Source: Spongospora subterranea f. sp. subterranea (taxonomy: Eukaryota > Endomyxa: Phytomyxea > Phytomyxea > Plasmodiophorida). Taken from it: a DNA stretch of 38,549 bases. The notes beneath the pieces are model-generated. The model was not told where the DNA came from, did not search any database, and worked only from the letters and a program-made list of their open reading frames with translations. Positions 10,092-20,448 of the stretch are shown piece by piece. The position numbers and the translations under genes were made by a program. The stretch lies in assembly GCA_049724395.1 (NCBI GenBank), contig JAUGWO010000310.1, positions 1 to 38,549 on the forward strand, read 5' to 3'. Each line of letters starts with the position of its first letter. Position 1 is the first letter of the stretch.

Positions 10092-12377
10092 AGATGACAC
10101 CATATGAAGCATTGTTTAATAAGACGCCATCACTTACATTTCTAAGAGTATTTGGGTGTAATGCCTGGTTTCGGATTCCCGATCAGTTGAGGCAAAAATG
10201 CGATCCTCGTGCTTCTCGCTGTGTCATGCTGGGTTATAGCAGCCGCCAGAAGGCATGGCGTCTATACGACGTCCTCAAGAAACGCATTGTTATATCTGAT
10301 ATGGTAGTTTTTGATGAGAGAAACTTTGATTTTGCCAAGGCACTTGATGGCGCGACAAATATTGTACAGAATCAACCTATTCCATACCATACATCCGACG
10401 AACTGGTTCCAATGCCGCTTCCATATGCACCTCCATCCATCTCCATTACACCCCGATTTGGATTTCACGTTCAATCACCCGAGAAATTCTGGGAAAGTGA
10501 CCGATTCAATATTGTATCAGAAGAAAAGATGATAGAGGAGGCTATTATATACTCCCAGCGACAAGTAATGAGCCAAAACGGAGAACACATACAATGTTAT
10601 GCAACACCAGTATCTCTATTGCCATTAATGGCATCAGATGTTCCGATTCCGTAAACAGTCAAGCAGGCCCTTGAGTCACCATTTGCTGAATATTGGAAAG
10701 AGGCAATGGAAACAGAGATCAAACCAATTCGGGAACGCAACACATATTCTCTAGTGGTACCTTCAGATCGGAGAGCAATTGATTGTAAATTTGTATTTAC
10801 CGTGAAGGCTTTAGCAGATGGAAAATTGGACAAATGCAAGTCTCGGCTGGTCATCAAAGGATTCTGTCAACGACCTGGAATCGATTACAGTGAAACATTC
10901 GCTCCGGTCGCTCATTCTCAATCGCAGCGAATCCTTCTGGCATTGGTAATCAGGACCAATTTGAAAGTTCGACAAGTAGATATACTAAATGCATTCCTCT
11001 GCGGGGACATTGATGTTGAGATATTTATGAAACAACCGGAAGGATTTGTTGAAGAGGAAATTTCAGACTATGTTTGTAAACTCAACAAGGGATTATATGG
11101 GTTGAAACAAGCAGGAGCAATATTCAACAGAACGACTCAACAAATTTGTTGTCGAAGAGCTCGGGTTTAATCGGAGTAAGGCTGATCCGTGCTTGTATTA
11201 TCAAAGAAATGAAAATGGGTCATTTATTTTGCTGTCTCTTCATGTTGACGATATGACGTTCGCCCACAATAACGAAGAAATCATGGATGCAATCGTTTCT
11301 AAACTACATGTCGAATTCGGCATCAAGGACCTGGGCGACCCCGATAAAATACTGGGTGTTCGAATTCACCATGACCGAACTGCCAATACGATGTCGATGG
11401 ATCAGCAAGTATATACTGAAGATATAATTCGACGGTTCAACATGGAGAACAGTGCACCTTGTGCCACTCCTCATCAGCCTGGACATTACCTGACTGATCA
11501 ATTGTGTCCTAGTTCGGATTCTGAAAAGAATGAGATGGTTGGAGTTCCATATCGAGAATTAGTGGGCGCATTACTATATTTGGCAACGAGAACTCGCCCA
11601 GACATCGCATACATTGTACACCAACTGTGCAGGTTTATGAGCAATCCTGGACGGGCACATTGGACAGCAGCCAAACGAGTTCTGCGATATTTGAAAGGAA
11701 CATCAACACATGGCATCTGCTATAACAATGATTCAGACCCTGTTATCTATAGTGATAGTGATTGGGCAGGCGACGCTGACTTAAGGAGAAGCACTGGAGG
11801 ATTTGTATGTATGATGGGTGGTGGCCCAATCTCATGGAGTAGTCATCGCACCAAAAGTACTGCTTTGTCGGCACTTGAAGCCGAATATATTGCAATGTGT
11901 TCTGCGGCTCGAGAAGCGTCATGGACGAAACAACTCATCGGAGAGATATCTGGTATTAACAACACGATAATCATGATGTGCGATAATCAAGGCGCTGGGG
12001 CTATGGCAGGCAATAGGCGCACTGATGCAAGAACCAAGCACATCGATGTTAAATACCACTACACGCGAGATATTGGTCGAAGATGGGACTGTAAAGATCC
12101 AAGATATCAGGACCTAGGATATGATCGCGGATTATCTAACCAAGCCTATAGATACGACCAAATTCAAATGGTGCTGTAAAGCCATGGGCCTCACCGATAT
12201 TGCTTCGAGGGGGGTGTGTTGAAACTGCAGCCATATCGGAATTGGCGCCATCATGAACTTGAGTTGGTGCTAGGCACATGTGTGCCATATATACACGCAT
12301 CTATCATGATGTACGATAGTCCGTGATAAACCTCACTCTCTATTTGATGAATCATTAAAGACATCATCGAGGCAACA
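10092..12377 (+). mobile_element. Copia-type LTR retrotransposon remnant 3, different family
   Basis: Fossil element starting at the integrase end (TPYEALFNKTPSLTFLRVFG) and running through a linker, RT (YVCKLNKGLYGLKQAGAIFN; LSLHVDDMTFAHNN) and RNase H (YSDSDWAGDADLRRSTGGF; ALSALEAEYIAMCSAAREAS) to a polypurine tract and an LTR. Protein sequence differs clearly from remnants 1 and 2. Its 5' half is absent. The part that remains is mostly open, with about two interruptions. Confidence 0.85.
12217..12377 (+). repeat. 3' LTR of Copia remnant 3
   Basis: The ~161-bp repeat follows the polypurine tract CGAGGGGGGTG, begins TGTTGAAACTGCAGCC and ends GAGGCAACA. It contains CATATATACACG, a plausible TATA box. 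There is no partner LTR in the window, so its age cannot be judged. The flank after 12377 shows no further element end. Confidence 0.6.
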
Positions 12378-12956
12378 AATGCATGTTCACCAGACTCGTC
12401 TTCTCCATGTGCAGACCTTCCAACCCAATCCGGTTCAGAGCATGATCAGTTATCACAGGATATTATTCCCATGTCAGAAGCGTATATAGAATCGAAGCCA
12501 TCCACCGTAGGCAGATGATCACTGCTTCCCAAGTCTGTGTGGACTTTGAAGTTCACAATCTGTTTTGCCATTTTGTAGCATATGGGAATAATCAATCCTT
12601 GGGCATAAGGATTAATCACCCCCTAATGCTATGAAGTGCGCCACGGCCTCATCTACTGTGTGAGTCAAGCAGGATTACTCGACTTCAGGGAATGGCTATT
12701 ACACACATGGAATTTAGAACGGATTCCGACGTGTAACAGCTACAAAGATCTTTTTGCAAAAACATTTGCTTCTGCATTTGAATTCGCGTTTGGCGTCTAA
12801 ATAATGACTGTCACAATGATTGTTGATGAGGGGTAGGCTGAAGTGGGTGCTGGAAGCCCAATTAAAATGGGTGACGATCCGGAGGCGAGCTCTGTCAACT
12901 AAAAGAATGGGAAGGGAAGTGATGGTCATCGAGTCCGAGGTCGGGCTGGTGACATT
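12378..12956. other. No recognisable gene
   Basis: Short frames only, none resembling a known family. The stretch from about 12880 may be the ruined leader or start of the Gag-like frame that follows. Nothing else supportable is seen. Confidence 0.4.
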
Positions 12957-13619
12957 ATGGAAACCATTGCCGCGCCAAGGTTGGCCGGAATGCGGGGGAA
13001 CCATTTGGTAAAGTTCCTGGAGGAACTGGAAAGATATGATTTCCATTTTGCTGATGCTGGAAGGTTCGACACAGCAAGGGACGTCGTCACGATGATCGAG
13101 CCAGAGCACCTGGCCGTTATCGCTATACACGAACTGGATAGGGATCCAGGAGTTGTGACTGGGACAGAGGTACGAAACTGGATCAAGCAGGAGCTTGTTC
13201 GGGGATTTTCGACGGCGGCAGGTACCGTGCAGAAGGACATACTATCGATTAAAATGTCCAGGACTATGGTTGGGAAGCTGTCGGTGCTAGATTTACTGGC
13301 CAGGCAGGAAAAGGTGATTAGAGACAAGGGGTACGGTAACCTTTTCTCGTCACCGGAAGGGGTAAAGAACCGTCTTCGGTGGACCGTCGCGGTTCTGCAG
13401 CCGCCGGAATTAGGCGCGTTGATGAAGGAAGAGACACTGGTTTGGAATACCAGCCTGCAGCGATGTTGGCGGGACTTTGTTAAGACATTGGTCAGCAAGG
13501 CGGAGACCGTTGCTGAAGTGAAGGCTTTTGCGGCTAGTGAGCTGGATGACAGGAGTCTGAAAGTACCGATTCGGAAGGCAGGTGCCAACCGAAAGCGGAA
13601 ACACGAGGGCCAAATGTAA
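12957..13619 (+). mobile_element. Gag-like open frame, retroelement fossil
   Basis: A 220-residue frame opens METIAAPRLAGMRGNHLVKF. Its helical mid part (HLAVIAIHELDRDPGVVTG, then WIKQELVRGF) recalls capsid regions of retroelement Gag proteins, and it ends in a basic Arg/Lys tail. It has no zinc knuckle, protease or polymerase next to it. Immediately after its end the sequence becomes a minus-strand Gypsy gag, so this is a fragment of a larger element. The family is not certain; a Gag-like origin is my best reading, and an unrelated host protein is possible. Confidence 0.35.
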
Positions 13620-13629
13620 AATTCGAATC

Positions 13630-14556
13630 ACAACCCCGACATCATTTGCATCCCATGGCAAAATGTCCTGATCGGTCAGTATGGGGCCAGGAGCTCCATA
13701 AAACGGTGTCAGCCAGGCCCGTGCTTGCCCGGTAAGCAACGAGCAGATTAACGCAATACGTTGAGTGTCGTTGGAATATGTCAGCGGCTGTGCCGTTAGA
13801 AACTGTTGCACTTGGCCTAACCAATGCCGAAACATGACTCTATCTCCTGCGTAAGCTTCTGGCATTTTCAGCTTGGGATCCTTTCCCTGAGGGAGCGATG
13901 GGGTAGGAATTGAGGACTGGGGCTGGGTGTCTTCGGCGGGACTGGCGAGGATTGAGGAAGGTGATGTTGCTGTCGCCAGGAATGTGGAGAGTTGATCGAC
14001 TAGTTGATTGAACTTGTCGTTTGTTGACCGCTGATAGGTATTAAGTTGTTCCCGCGATTCTGCCAGTTGTCGTGCAACTTCCGCGAGCTGCTCTGCGGTG
14101 GTGGTCTGCCGAGTTGTAATCGTGTCCCCATTCGTCATGGCGGATCGTCGGATTTGCGGTAAAGAGGGTGTCACGTTCGAGCGAGGTTAAGTTAGCTGTT
14201 AGTTAGGTGAGAGGAGAGGCAGAGAGGTTAGCGACAAAAGTTAGAGGTGGTAAGTTATAGAAATATAGAGATGGTAGTTAGAGAGAGGAAGAGAGTGGGC
14301 AGTAGGGAGGGAGAGGTTAAGTGAGTATAGGGAGGTGGAGAGGTGAAGTTAGCTGTTAGTTAGGGGAGAGGTAGAGGGGTTAGCGACAGAAGGTTCGGAC
14401 AAACTGTCAGGAATGTTATTACAAACGATGTTAATAGTAAACGACTTTGTCCGAACTGAGCATTTGCCCAGTTCGGACGGTACGCTTCAATCGTTTATTA
14501 ATAATATACGTTGTCAGTAGTACGGTCGGTAGTACGGTCGTCGTACGGTCGTGACA
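13630..14556 (-). mobile_element. Gypsy gag fragment with leader and LTR part
   Basis: Fossil read right to left. TGTCACGACC at 14556 looks like an LTR start, followed by a CGACCGTAC motif repeated about four times and a 10-bp hairpin (arms GTCCGAACTG, 14449-14478). Then comes a pyrimidine-rich leader with two diverged ~55-bp direct repeats (about 14185-14245 and 14342-14395), and a gag frame from 14174. The gag has a Gln-rich coiled coil (AEQLAEVARQLAESREQLN) and the capsid-like block FRHWLGQVQQFLTAQPLTYS. It breaks off near 13630. It is an incomplete, broken copy. Confidence 0.65.
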
Positions 14557-14564
14557 TCAAGGAG

Positions 14565-15414
14565 CTACATCCGTGGCTACGACAGAAGTTGAAATCGGCG
14601 CAGGCAACGTAAGCATTTCGCTGATCGTTCCCGCTTCGTTCCTCCATCGCACGTCGTCGGTCAACAAGTCTGGCTTTCCGCCGCCCATATTCGGACGGCT
14701 CGACCTTGCCAAAAACTCGCTTCGCGCTGGCCAGGTCCCTTTCCCATCCGTCGGCTTATCGGTGACTCTGCAGTTTACCTGCTTCTTCCAAAATCAATGA
14801 GAGTCCATCCGGTATTCAATGTCTCCCTGATCTCCCCATTCACGGCAAACCCTTTTCCTGGTCGCAACAAGCCTCCACCCGATCCTATTCTTGCTAACAC
14901 TGACCCGTCCATGTCTCCTCATTACCAGGTGAAAGCCATTCTCCACTCACGATATTTTCGGCGGAAGCTATAATATTTGATTGATTGGACTGGTTACGGT
15001 CCCTCCGACCGTTCTTGGGAGCCCGCTGCCACAATCTGTCAAGATTTCCCTGATCAAGTTGATCTCTTCCATCGCAAGCATCCGTCCTTACCTGGTCCCT
15101 CTCTCCTGATGCCTGCGACCCAGCGCTGCGTCACGTTCGCGTCCGAGGATGCAGCTGTTCCTAAGGTTGTCCGTATGATTCCTGGTCAAGCGTCTGGCAT
15201 CCGCTTGTCTAGGAGGGGGTAATGTCATGATTTCACCTTAAGTCCCGCCTCTATTTCCGGATAAGTGAGTCATCGTTACTTTCTGGACGTTGAACTTTCA
15301 GATGATTTGACATTCATTGTCGAATCATCTGATTCAGTGTACCTTTAATACACACTCTTTGCTGCCTACTGCGGTTGCCTGACTCGTCTAATTCCATCCG
15401 GCGAGACCCTTACA
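14565..15414 (+). mobile_element. Gypsy (chromovirus) 3' fragment with LTR
   Basis: Fossil 3' end of a chromodomain-bearing Gypsy element. It shows the integrase C-terminal region (VWLSAAHIRTARP and RVHPVFNVSLISPF), a chromodomain ([19 protein letters not shown]), a polypurine stretch (AGGAGGGGGTAA) and a 3' LTR of ~192 bp at 15223-15414, starting TGTCATGATTTCACC and ending CCCTTACA. The 5' portion of the element is missing. It is broken, with about three interruptions in this piece. Confidence 0.75.
15223..15414 (+). repeat. 3' LTR of the Gypsy fragment
   Basis: Begins TGTCATGATTTC right after the polypurine tract and ends CTTACA. It contains an internal dyad around GATGATTTGACATTC/GAATCATCTG (about 15301-15333). 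No second LTR copy lies in the window. A LINE fragment starts immediately to the right. Confidence 0.55.
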
Positions 15415-16374
15415 GACATGGCGATTAACCAAGAATATCGAGGCACATCAATTCAGATTATGACAGATTCCCTGTCATGGATGAACCAGCTAAAATCACT
15501 ACCGACAAAGCCAAGAAGAGTTAACGCCGTCGTTGCCGAATGTGCTAAAAAACTGGCAGAGCTAACCAACAAGAACCAAATAGATATACACTTTATTCCT
15601 AGCCATGTACAAGACATGGAAAAAGAATGAATCTGTAGGCCACACGATTCAACCGCCAAAAACAATCAACATAGGAAAGGAGTGAAAAGATTGACGAGAT
15701 CGCTAAACAAGCAATAGAAACAGGAGATGATATAGAACATGTTCACAAGCCAACACCAGTGAGAAAGCCAGCTGGCCCCAGCCCGAACTAAATCGAGCTT
15801 GAACAGGACACTCTTGTGCCGGAAAACATCAGAATGGAAATGAGTGACTTATGCCGACACTTGTAATGAACATAGGATGTTTTATCTGATAACGGTTATA
15901 CGAGATAGGAGAAACCCTCTGAAAAACTCCCAGAGGAGAAAACCTTTATAAAAGTCAGCTGGCTTGCGATGAAGGCAACATGTCCTGCAGCAATGGTGTT
16001 CCGTAATTCAGGTCACCCTAACCTCACACTACCATTGTTGTGGGTCAGAATGCTGAGCAACGTATAGCGAAGGTTCTTATCGCAAACGCAGGAGTTTCTG
16101 CCCAAATGACGAGCAATCGTCGTCTGGCCTTAGAGTAGATATGTACAGATGTCAGGATATTCATCGGAATATTCCTGCAATCCAGTTCCCGCAGTTTTGA
16201 TCATTCCGATAACCTCAAATAAAACCGGTCACCTCCGTTTCGTTATCTGTAACCGCCCTCGTCTCCGAGCCCATCCGCCCTAATCATTCCCTGTCTCCAA
16301 GCCCGTCAGCTCGTCCGTTAACTCGACCGGTTCTAAAAACAGGCCTAACACAAATGTGTCACAAAAAAAAAAGA
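15415..16374 (+). mobile_element. LINE 3' end: RNase H piece, 3' tail and poly(A)
   Basis: 5'-truncated non-LTR retrotransposon. The first ~70 codons are the end of an RNase H domain: IQIMTDSLSWMNQLKSLPTK, then IDIHFIPSHV. They are homologous to the RNase H end of the LINE at 26058-30934 (MTD..WMxQLxSLPxKPxRVNA pattern). Stops and frame changes follow. The 3' tail runs to a poly(A) at about 16364-16374, preceded by TCACAAAA. Parts of the tail (GGTGTTCCGTA, CCTCACACTA, AGCGAAGGT, GTAGATATG) recur in the same order in the SINE family. An RNase H places it near the I/R1/Tad-type LINE groups. Confidence 0.75.
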
Positions 16375-16530
16375 TAGACTAAATGATCGATTGAAGTGGA
16401 ACGATGATGAAACTCTGTCGATCTGGATATTGCTGTTGGGATTTGGAATCGTTTTTTGAGTCCAACTACTGAGGAATAGGATCACAAAAACTTGATGTAT
16501 TCATTATGGGGTGAAAAACCGGGTTTCGGT

Positions 16531-17133
16531 CTAAAGCGCCACTTCTGGTGAGTGGTCTTGATCCAAGGAATACTCGCTGGTTGATCCCGTCGACTCTCCC
16601 TTGATGCTGCTCCAGAATTCTGGCAGACTGTCTTTTGTTTTTAGTAAGAAGAGCGACGCCATAATGTGGGAGGTCTCTAAGATACTTAATGATTTTTTTT
16701 TGCGGACTGCCCACATGAATATTTTAATCGGATCCTTGGCGCCCTGAGATTTAAGAAGGCCATCACCAGGGACCCCTTTGGCGATTTCTTCAACTCTGTC
16801 GCACACACGATTCCCTATCTGATAAAGAGTTTGACCGAGAGTGATTTGCAATGAATCTGATGCGATCAACTTTTTCTTTTTGGCCTTAATCTGACCACAC
16901 TGAAACAAAAATTCCCTGAAGAGATCGTTCGACCAATCCACATCCGGTGTCAAGAGCTGCGCCCCTATTTCCAAAGGGAAGTGAGGCACGAAATCACCGA
17001 AATAAACAGAGAGAGGGTCGACATCACTGTCAGTTTCGAAATCACGGATGTCAACAGAGCCAGCAATAGACAACAATGAGAAAAGAAGAAGAAAACCACC
17101 CATGAGCGACATTTGATACTGATTGTTATTCAT
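16531..17133 (-). CDS. Small predicted secreted protein
   Basis: The 200-residue frame begins MNNNQYQMSLMGGFLLLFSL, giving a short polar N-region, a Leu-rich hydrophobic core and a likely signal cleavage after SIAGS. An internal Met at residue 8 could also start it with the signal intact. The mature part has no transmembrane segment, few cysteines (two), a Lys cluster (IKAKKKKLIAS) and an acidic, Ser-rich C-terminus. I do not recognise a family. It stands alone between a LINE tail and a hAT transposon and has a TATA box about 150 bp upstream. Low cysteine content and lack of relatives fit a lineage-specific secreted protein, possibly an effector; that is inference. Confidence 0.55.
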   Translation of the reverse strand: MNNNQYQMSLMGGFLLLFSLLSIAGSVDIRDFETDSDVDPLSVYFGDFVPHFPLEIGAQLLTPDVDWSNDLFREFLFQCGQIKAKKKKLIASDSLQITLGQTLYQIGNRVCDRVEEIAKGVPGDGLLKSQGAKDPIKIFMWAVRKKKSLSILETSHIMASLFLLKTKDSLPEFWSSIKGESTGSTSEYSLDQDHSPEVAL

Positions 17134-17285
17134 ATCGTTATGAAGGTGTTGTGACCGGACTCGTTGAAGGACAGTAAGAGCCTAAAACTCTGCAGCGCCG
17201 CATCGGAAACAATCTGGACTTATCAAGTGCGGACAAATTGTGAGAAGAGGTGAGGGACAGTCAGAGACCAGGTCTGACCATGTTC

Positions 17286-17293
17286 TATATATA
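17286..17293 (-). promoter_or_regulatory. TATA box candidate for the secreted-protein gene
   Basis: TATATATA lies about 150 bp upstream of the ATG at 17133, read on the minus strand as CCTATATATAGAAC. No other candidate promoter motif is closer. The region 17134-17418 otherwise holds no gene. Confidence 0.4.
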
Positions 17294-17449
17294 GGTTTAC
17301 TGCAACAGCAGATCAGTAAAATAAGGGCCTACAGAAAACACTGGCCGCACTAACTGGCCGCAGTTTCTTTGGCCAGTCGGCATACTATACGTGCCAGTGT
17401 CGCTCTCAAAATACATCCTGGGGTGGGCACATTTCGGTTAAAGTCCGGA

Positions 17450-17527
17450 GTTAACCGGTTAACCTACGGTCCCGGTTAACCGGTTAACGCTTTTTTTGTA
17501 ACCGGTTAACCGCCCGGTTAACCGGTC
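17450..17527. repeat. Left subterminal TTAACCGGTTAA cluster of the hAT element
   Basis: Four close copies of the palindrome (G)TTAACCGGTTAA(C) or its half sites lie within ~75 bp. They are probably binding sites for the BED finger of the transposase; the role is inferred from other hAT elements. Confidence 0.6.
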
Positions 17528-17725
17528 AAATCTTGCAAAAATAGAAGTTGGATTTTCTGAACCCAACGCCTTATTCAGACTATGTAGGTCACCCCTAATA
17601 TCGTTAAAACTTTCGTACGGCATTTTTCTGACCTCGCAATTAGCAATCGGCAATCACTAGTCAATACACACCATTTTTCAATTAATTTTGTCTACTGTAT
17701 ATCTTTCAACTGCCTTGCTTCAATA

Positions 17726-19654
17726 ATGAGTGATTCCTATTCCCTCGATCGTAGTAGCTGTTCTTCCAATTCAGATTTGGAGACTTTGCCCACTGATGGT
17801 GCTATTACTGTTCCATCGCAAACAGTAACTTCAAAGGTTACCAACTGTGGTCGTAAGCGCAAATTATCTGCCAACTCTTCTTGGATTTGGAATTATTTTG
17901 AAAAACGCGATACTGGCATCATCTGCTCTCAGTGTTCCAGCAAAAAGCGAAAGATCTATTCTATCAGAACCGGAAATAGCTTGTTTAAACGTCATCTTGA
18001 GGTCGCCCACAAACTCAAGCAAGATGGCAAAACAGGTGATCCCAACCAGAGTACTCTGGATGTAACTGGTAATGTGGTGGATCCTCTGGCGATGGATGAT
18101 GAAAAGAAGGCGGAACTGCTGAAATCTTTGGTGGAGTTTGTTGTTGATAACAAGCAACCCTTCCGTTTGGTTGAGTCCAAGTCGTTTGCAATCTTCTGCA
18201 GCAAAATGAACCGCAGATTTATCTTGCCTAGCCGTCGTACTTTCGTGAGGTCCTTGCATGACGAATATGCAGAAGCCCTGCAAAGCTTTTTGTTACATAT
18301 CGAGCGCATTCCTGGCCAAGTAGCACTCACGTTAGATGGATGGTCTTCAAGAGTCATGAAGGGGTATTTGGTTATCACAATGCACTGGATAGACGAAAGA
18401 TGGCGCTTGAAAAATGCTGTATTGGAATTTAAATATTTTCCTCGTCCTCATAACCAGCATACCACAAGTGACTTGATAATCACGATTTTGAAGGAATTGA
18501 ATATCCATACAAAAGTTCACGCGATCACGTCGGATAGTGGTGGCGAGATGGTTCCAGCCATCAAACTTGTTCACTCCTATCTCCAGCGTGAGTTGGCGTT
18601 AAATTTCTGCAGTACAATCGACTTTCATATGCGCTGTGTTTGCCATGTGATAAACCGAGCTGTTGTTGACGCGACTGCGCTAATCAAACGTGAGGTTTCA
18701 TTGCTCCGAGATCTGCTGAAGATGGTTCGAGGTTCAGGGATGATCCGTCAAAAATATGCTGATCTCAGTGTAGTGCTTGGTCGGGCAACAAAGCAAGTTG
18801 TGCCGAATCTAGATGTCGAAACTAGATGGAACTCTATGTTCTTGATGGTTGAAGATTCCTTCAAGAATAAAGACATTTTGGAGGCTATCTGCAATCAAGA
18901 GGAGTTCCTGGACAAGCTTGGGCCGTTGAAATTGTCAGACATGGATTGGCGCATTCTCAAATCCTGCAAAGATTTCCTGTCTTCGGCGTATCAGTGCACA
19001 AAGGCTGCAAGTGGTCAAAATTTCGTCACGCTTGCCATGCAGCCATTGATCTACTCGCATCTAAAAAGCCTATGTGAGTCTACCATTTCAGGCACTACAA
19101 CTACAGGGTTCACAACCCCCAAAGTTAAAGCTGCGGCAGAGGCGATGCTATACAAGCTTGAGAAGTATTCCGGGAACCTGAACAACAACACGGCTACCAT
19201 CGCTTTGTTCTTGGATCCAAGACGAAGCAGCTCTGATGCGTCTGAGGAAACGAAGCGATTAATCCGAGAAATCTTAGCTACTGATTATGGATATTTGCCT
19301 GTTCAGCAGGAGGACATGGACTCAACAGCATTCAATCTGTTTGCTTCCCTGTCGGACCCACAGCAGGACGTTGTCACGGATGAAGTGGAAGACTTCTGCT
19401 TCATGACTTTGAAGGCCGATAAGTCGTGTAAATGTCCAGTCGCGTGGTGGAAGCAGCAGACTGGGCGCTTCCCGAAGCTAAGCCTTCTGGCTCGTGATAC
19501 TCTGATGATAATGGGGTCGTCTGTCGCTTCGGAATCAGCCTTCTCTGATTCTGGTGATTTTGTTAGTGCCGATCGCACAATGTTATCTGACGAGAAAATA
19601 ACGGTGATGATGAAATTACGGTCGTGGAACCGTTTGATCGGCAAGTTTGATTAA
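17726..19654 (+). CDS. hAT-family transposase, 642 residues, uninterrupted
   Basis: It cuts and moves the surrounding element by a DDE mechanism in the nucleus. From the N-terminus there is an acidic Ser-rich leader, then a BED zinc finger (CSQC at residues 67-70, H90 and H95, with W53 and W55 before it). The RNase H-like catalytic core has Asp near 204 (LTLDGWSSR) and Asp near 270 (AITSDSGGEM). An all-helical insertion follows, and near the end the hAT dimerisation region: CPVAWWKQQTGRFPKLSLLA, then SSVASESAFSDSGDF with the expected Glu near 603. Length fits the family. The start ATG at 17726 is the first in frame and follows CAATA. An AATAAA lies within ten bases after the stop. The enzyme may still be active. 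Confidence 0.9.
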   Translation: MSDSYSLDRSSCSSNSDLETLPTDGAITVPSQTVTSKVTNCGRKRKLSANSSWIWNYFEKRDTGIICSQCSSKKRKIYSIRTGNSLFKRHLEVAHKLKQDGKTGDPNQSTLDVTGNVVDPLAMDDEKKAELLKSLVEFVVDNKQPFRLVESKSFAIFCSKMNRRFILPSRRTFVRSLHDEYAEALQSFLLHIERIPGQVALTLDGWSSRVMKGYLVITMHWIDERWRLKNAVLEFKYFPRPHNQHTTSDLIITILKELNIHTKVHAITSDSGGEMVPAIKLVHSYLQRELALNFCSTIDFHMRCVCHVINRAVVDATALIKREVSLLRDLLKMVRGSGMIRQKYADLSVVLGRATKQVVPNLDVETRWNSMFLMVEDSFKNKDILEAICNQEEFLDKLGPLKLSDMDWRILKSCKDFLSSAYQCTKAASGQNFVTLAMQPLIYSHLKSLCESTISGTTTTGFTTPKVKAAAEAMLYKLEKYSGNLNNNTATIALFLDPRRSSSDASEETKRLIREILATDYGYLPVQQEDMDSTAFNLFASLSDPQQDVVTDEVEDFCFMTLKADKSCKCPVAWWKQQTGRFPKLSLLARDTLMIMGSSVASESAFSDSGDFVSADRTMLSDEKITVMMKLRSWNRLIGKFD

Positions 19655-19690
19655 ATAAATATATTTATGGAGTTTGTCGTTAAATTTTAA

Positions 19691-19768
19691 ATTAACCGGT
19701 TAACTGGTTGGTTAACCGGTTAATTAACTGGTTAACCCTTCCGGTGTTTTTTTGGGACCGGTTAACCA
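19691..19768. repeat. Right subterminal TTAACCGGTTAA cluster of the hAT element
   Basis: Three to four copies of the same palindromic motif as at the left end, some with CTGGTTAA variants, ending about 25 bp before the right terminal repeat. Confidence 0.6.
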
Positions 19769-19794
19769 TTGACCGACTTGTGCCCACCCCTAGG

Positions 19795-20448
19795 ACACTG
19801 AACCTGGGCGTTGGCCCGAACAGTGATGATCGTGTTCCGATGGGTGGAGTGGAAATGGAGATGATATCAACCAAAGGGATGATCATATTGATTTACACCC
19901 ACCATGAAAATATGTCAACGATCTCGCGATATCTAACGATTGTTTCGACAGTATTTCCCCAACAGTGACAATCATTGTGTTAATCCGATTGTCTGGAGTA
20001 GTTCATGGGCAGTCTTATCGAAATATGTCATGATATACAATGGACGTGTAAGAATGACGACATTGAACCTATTGTGATGATGTATCGTCTACTGTTATTG
20101 CTAGATATAACTCTCACGTTCGCGTATGGTTTATTGTCGTCCTATTCACGATCAAGATATTCACGATCGTAACAAACCCTAGCACCCTTTCGGGCGGAAC
20201 GATCACGTCCTTACACCTTTATATTGTTCTCATCACTATATTTCGAACCTAATGCATTCCTTGATTGTAGAAAAACAGACTTGACCTCGACACTTTACTG
20301 ATATCGCAAATGATATATAATAACAAGAATTGAGTCCATAAATTTGATTGTGAGTCCGATTAATATATTCCAGATATTGGAGGTGGCGGTAAGGAAAACC
20401 AGGGTAATTCCAGCAATATTCGTGGAAACAAGATGTGGGAAGTTGGCA
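19795..20448. other. Intergenic region before eIF3K
   Basis: No coding signal on either strand. It is AT-rich toward the right, with GATATATAATAAC near 20310-20325, which may serve the eIF3K gene. The reading frame of eIF3K stays open back to 20344, but that extension looks unlike the conserved protein, so the start at 20449 is preferred. Confidence 0.4.

Larger units (their letters stand above)
17419..19793 (+). mobile_element. hAT DNA transposon, apparently whole
   Basis: A 2.4-kb element has matching ends: CCTGGGGTGGGCACA on the left and, inverted, CCTAGGGGTGGGCACA on the right. Similarity continues to TCGGT, giving an inverted repeat of about 20 bp with a one-base gap. Both subterminal regions carry clusters of the palindromic motif TTAACCGGTTAA. 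It contains one uninterrupted transposase gene. The 8-bp flanks (ATACATCC and GGACACTG) do not match, so no target duplication is visible; this suggests the insertion is not brand new or that the boundaries are off by a base or two. Confidence 0.82.

Noticed and set aside
12926-13588. Long minus-strand open frame opposite the Gag-like frame
   Set aside because: It is Ser-rich with no recognisable domain and mirrors the plus-strand frame, so it is taken as an antisense shadow.
17411-19802. An 8-bp target duplication around the hAT element
   Set aside because: The flanks ATACATCC and GGACACTG share only three of eight positions.
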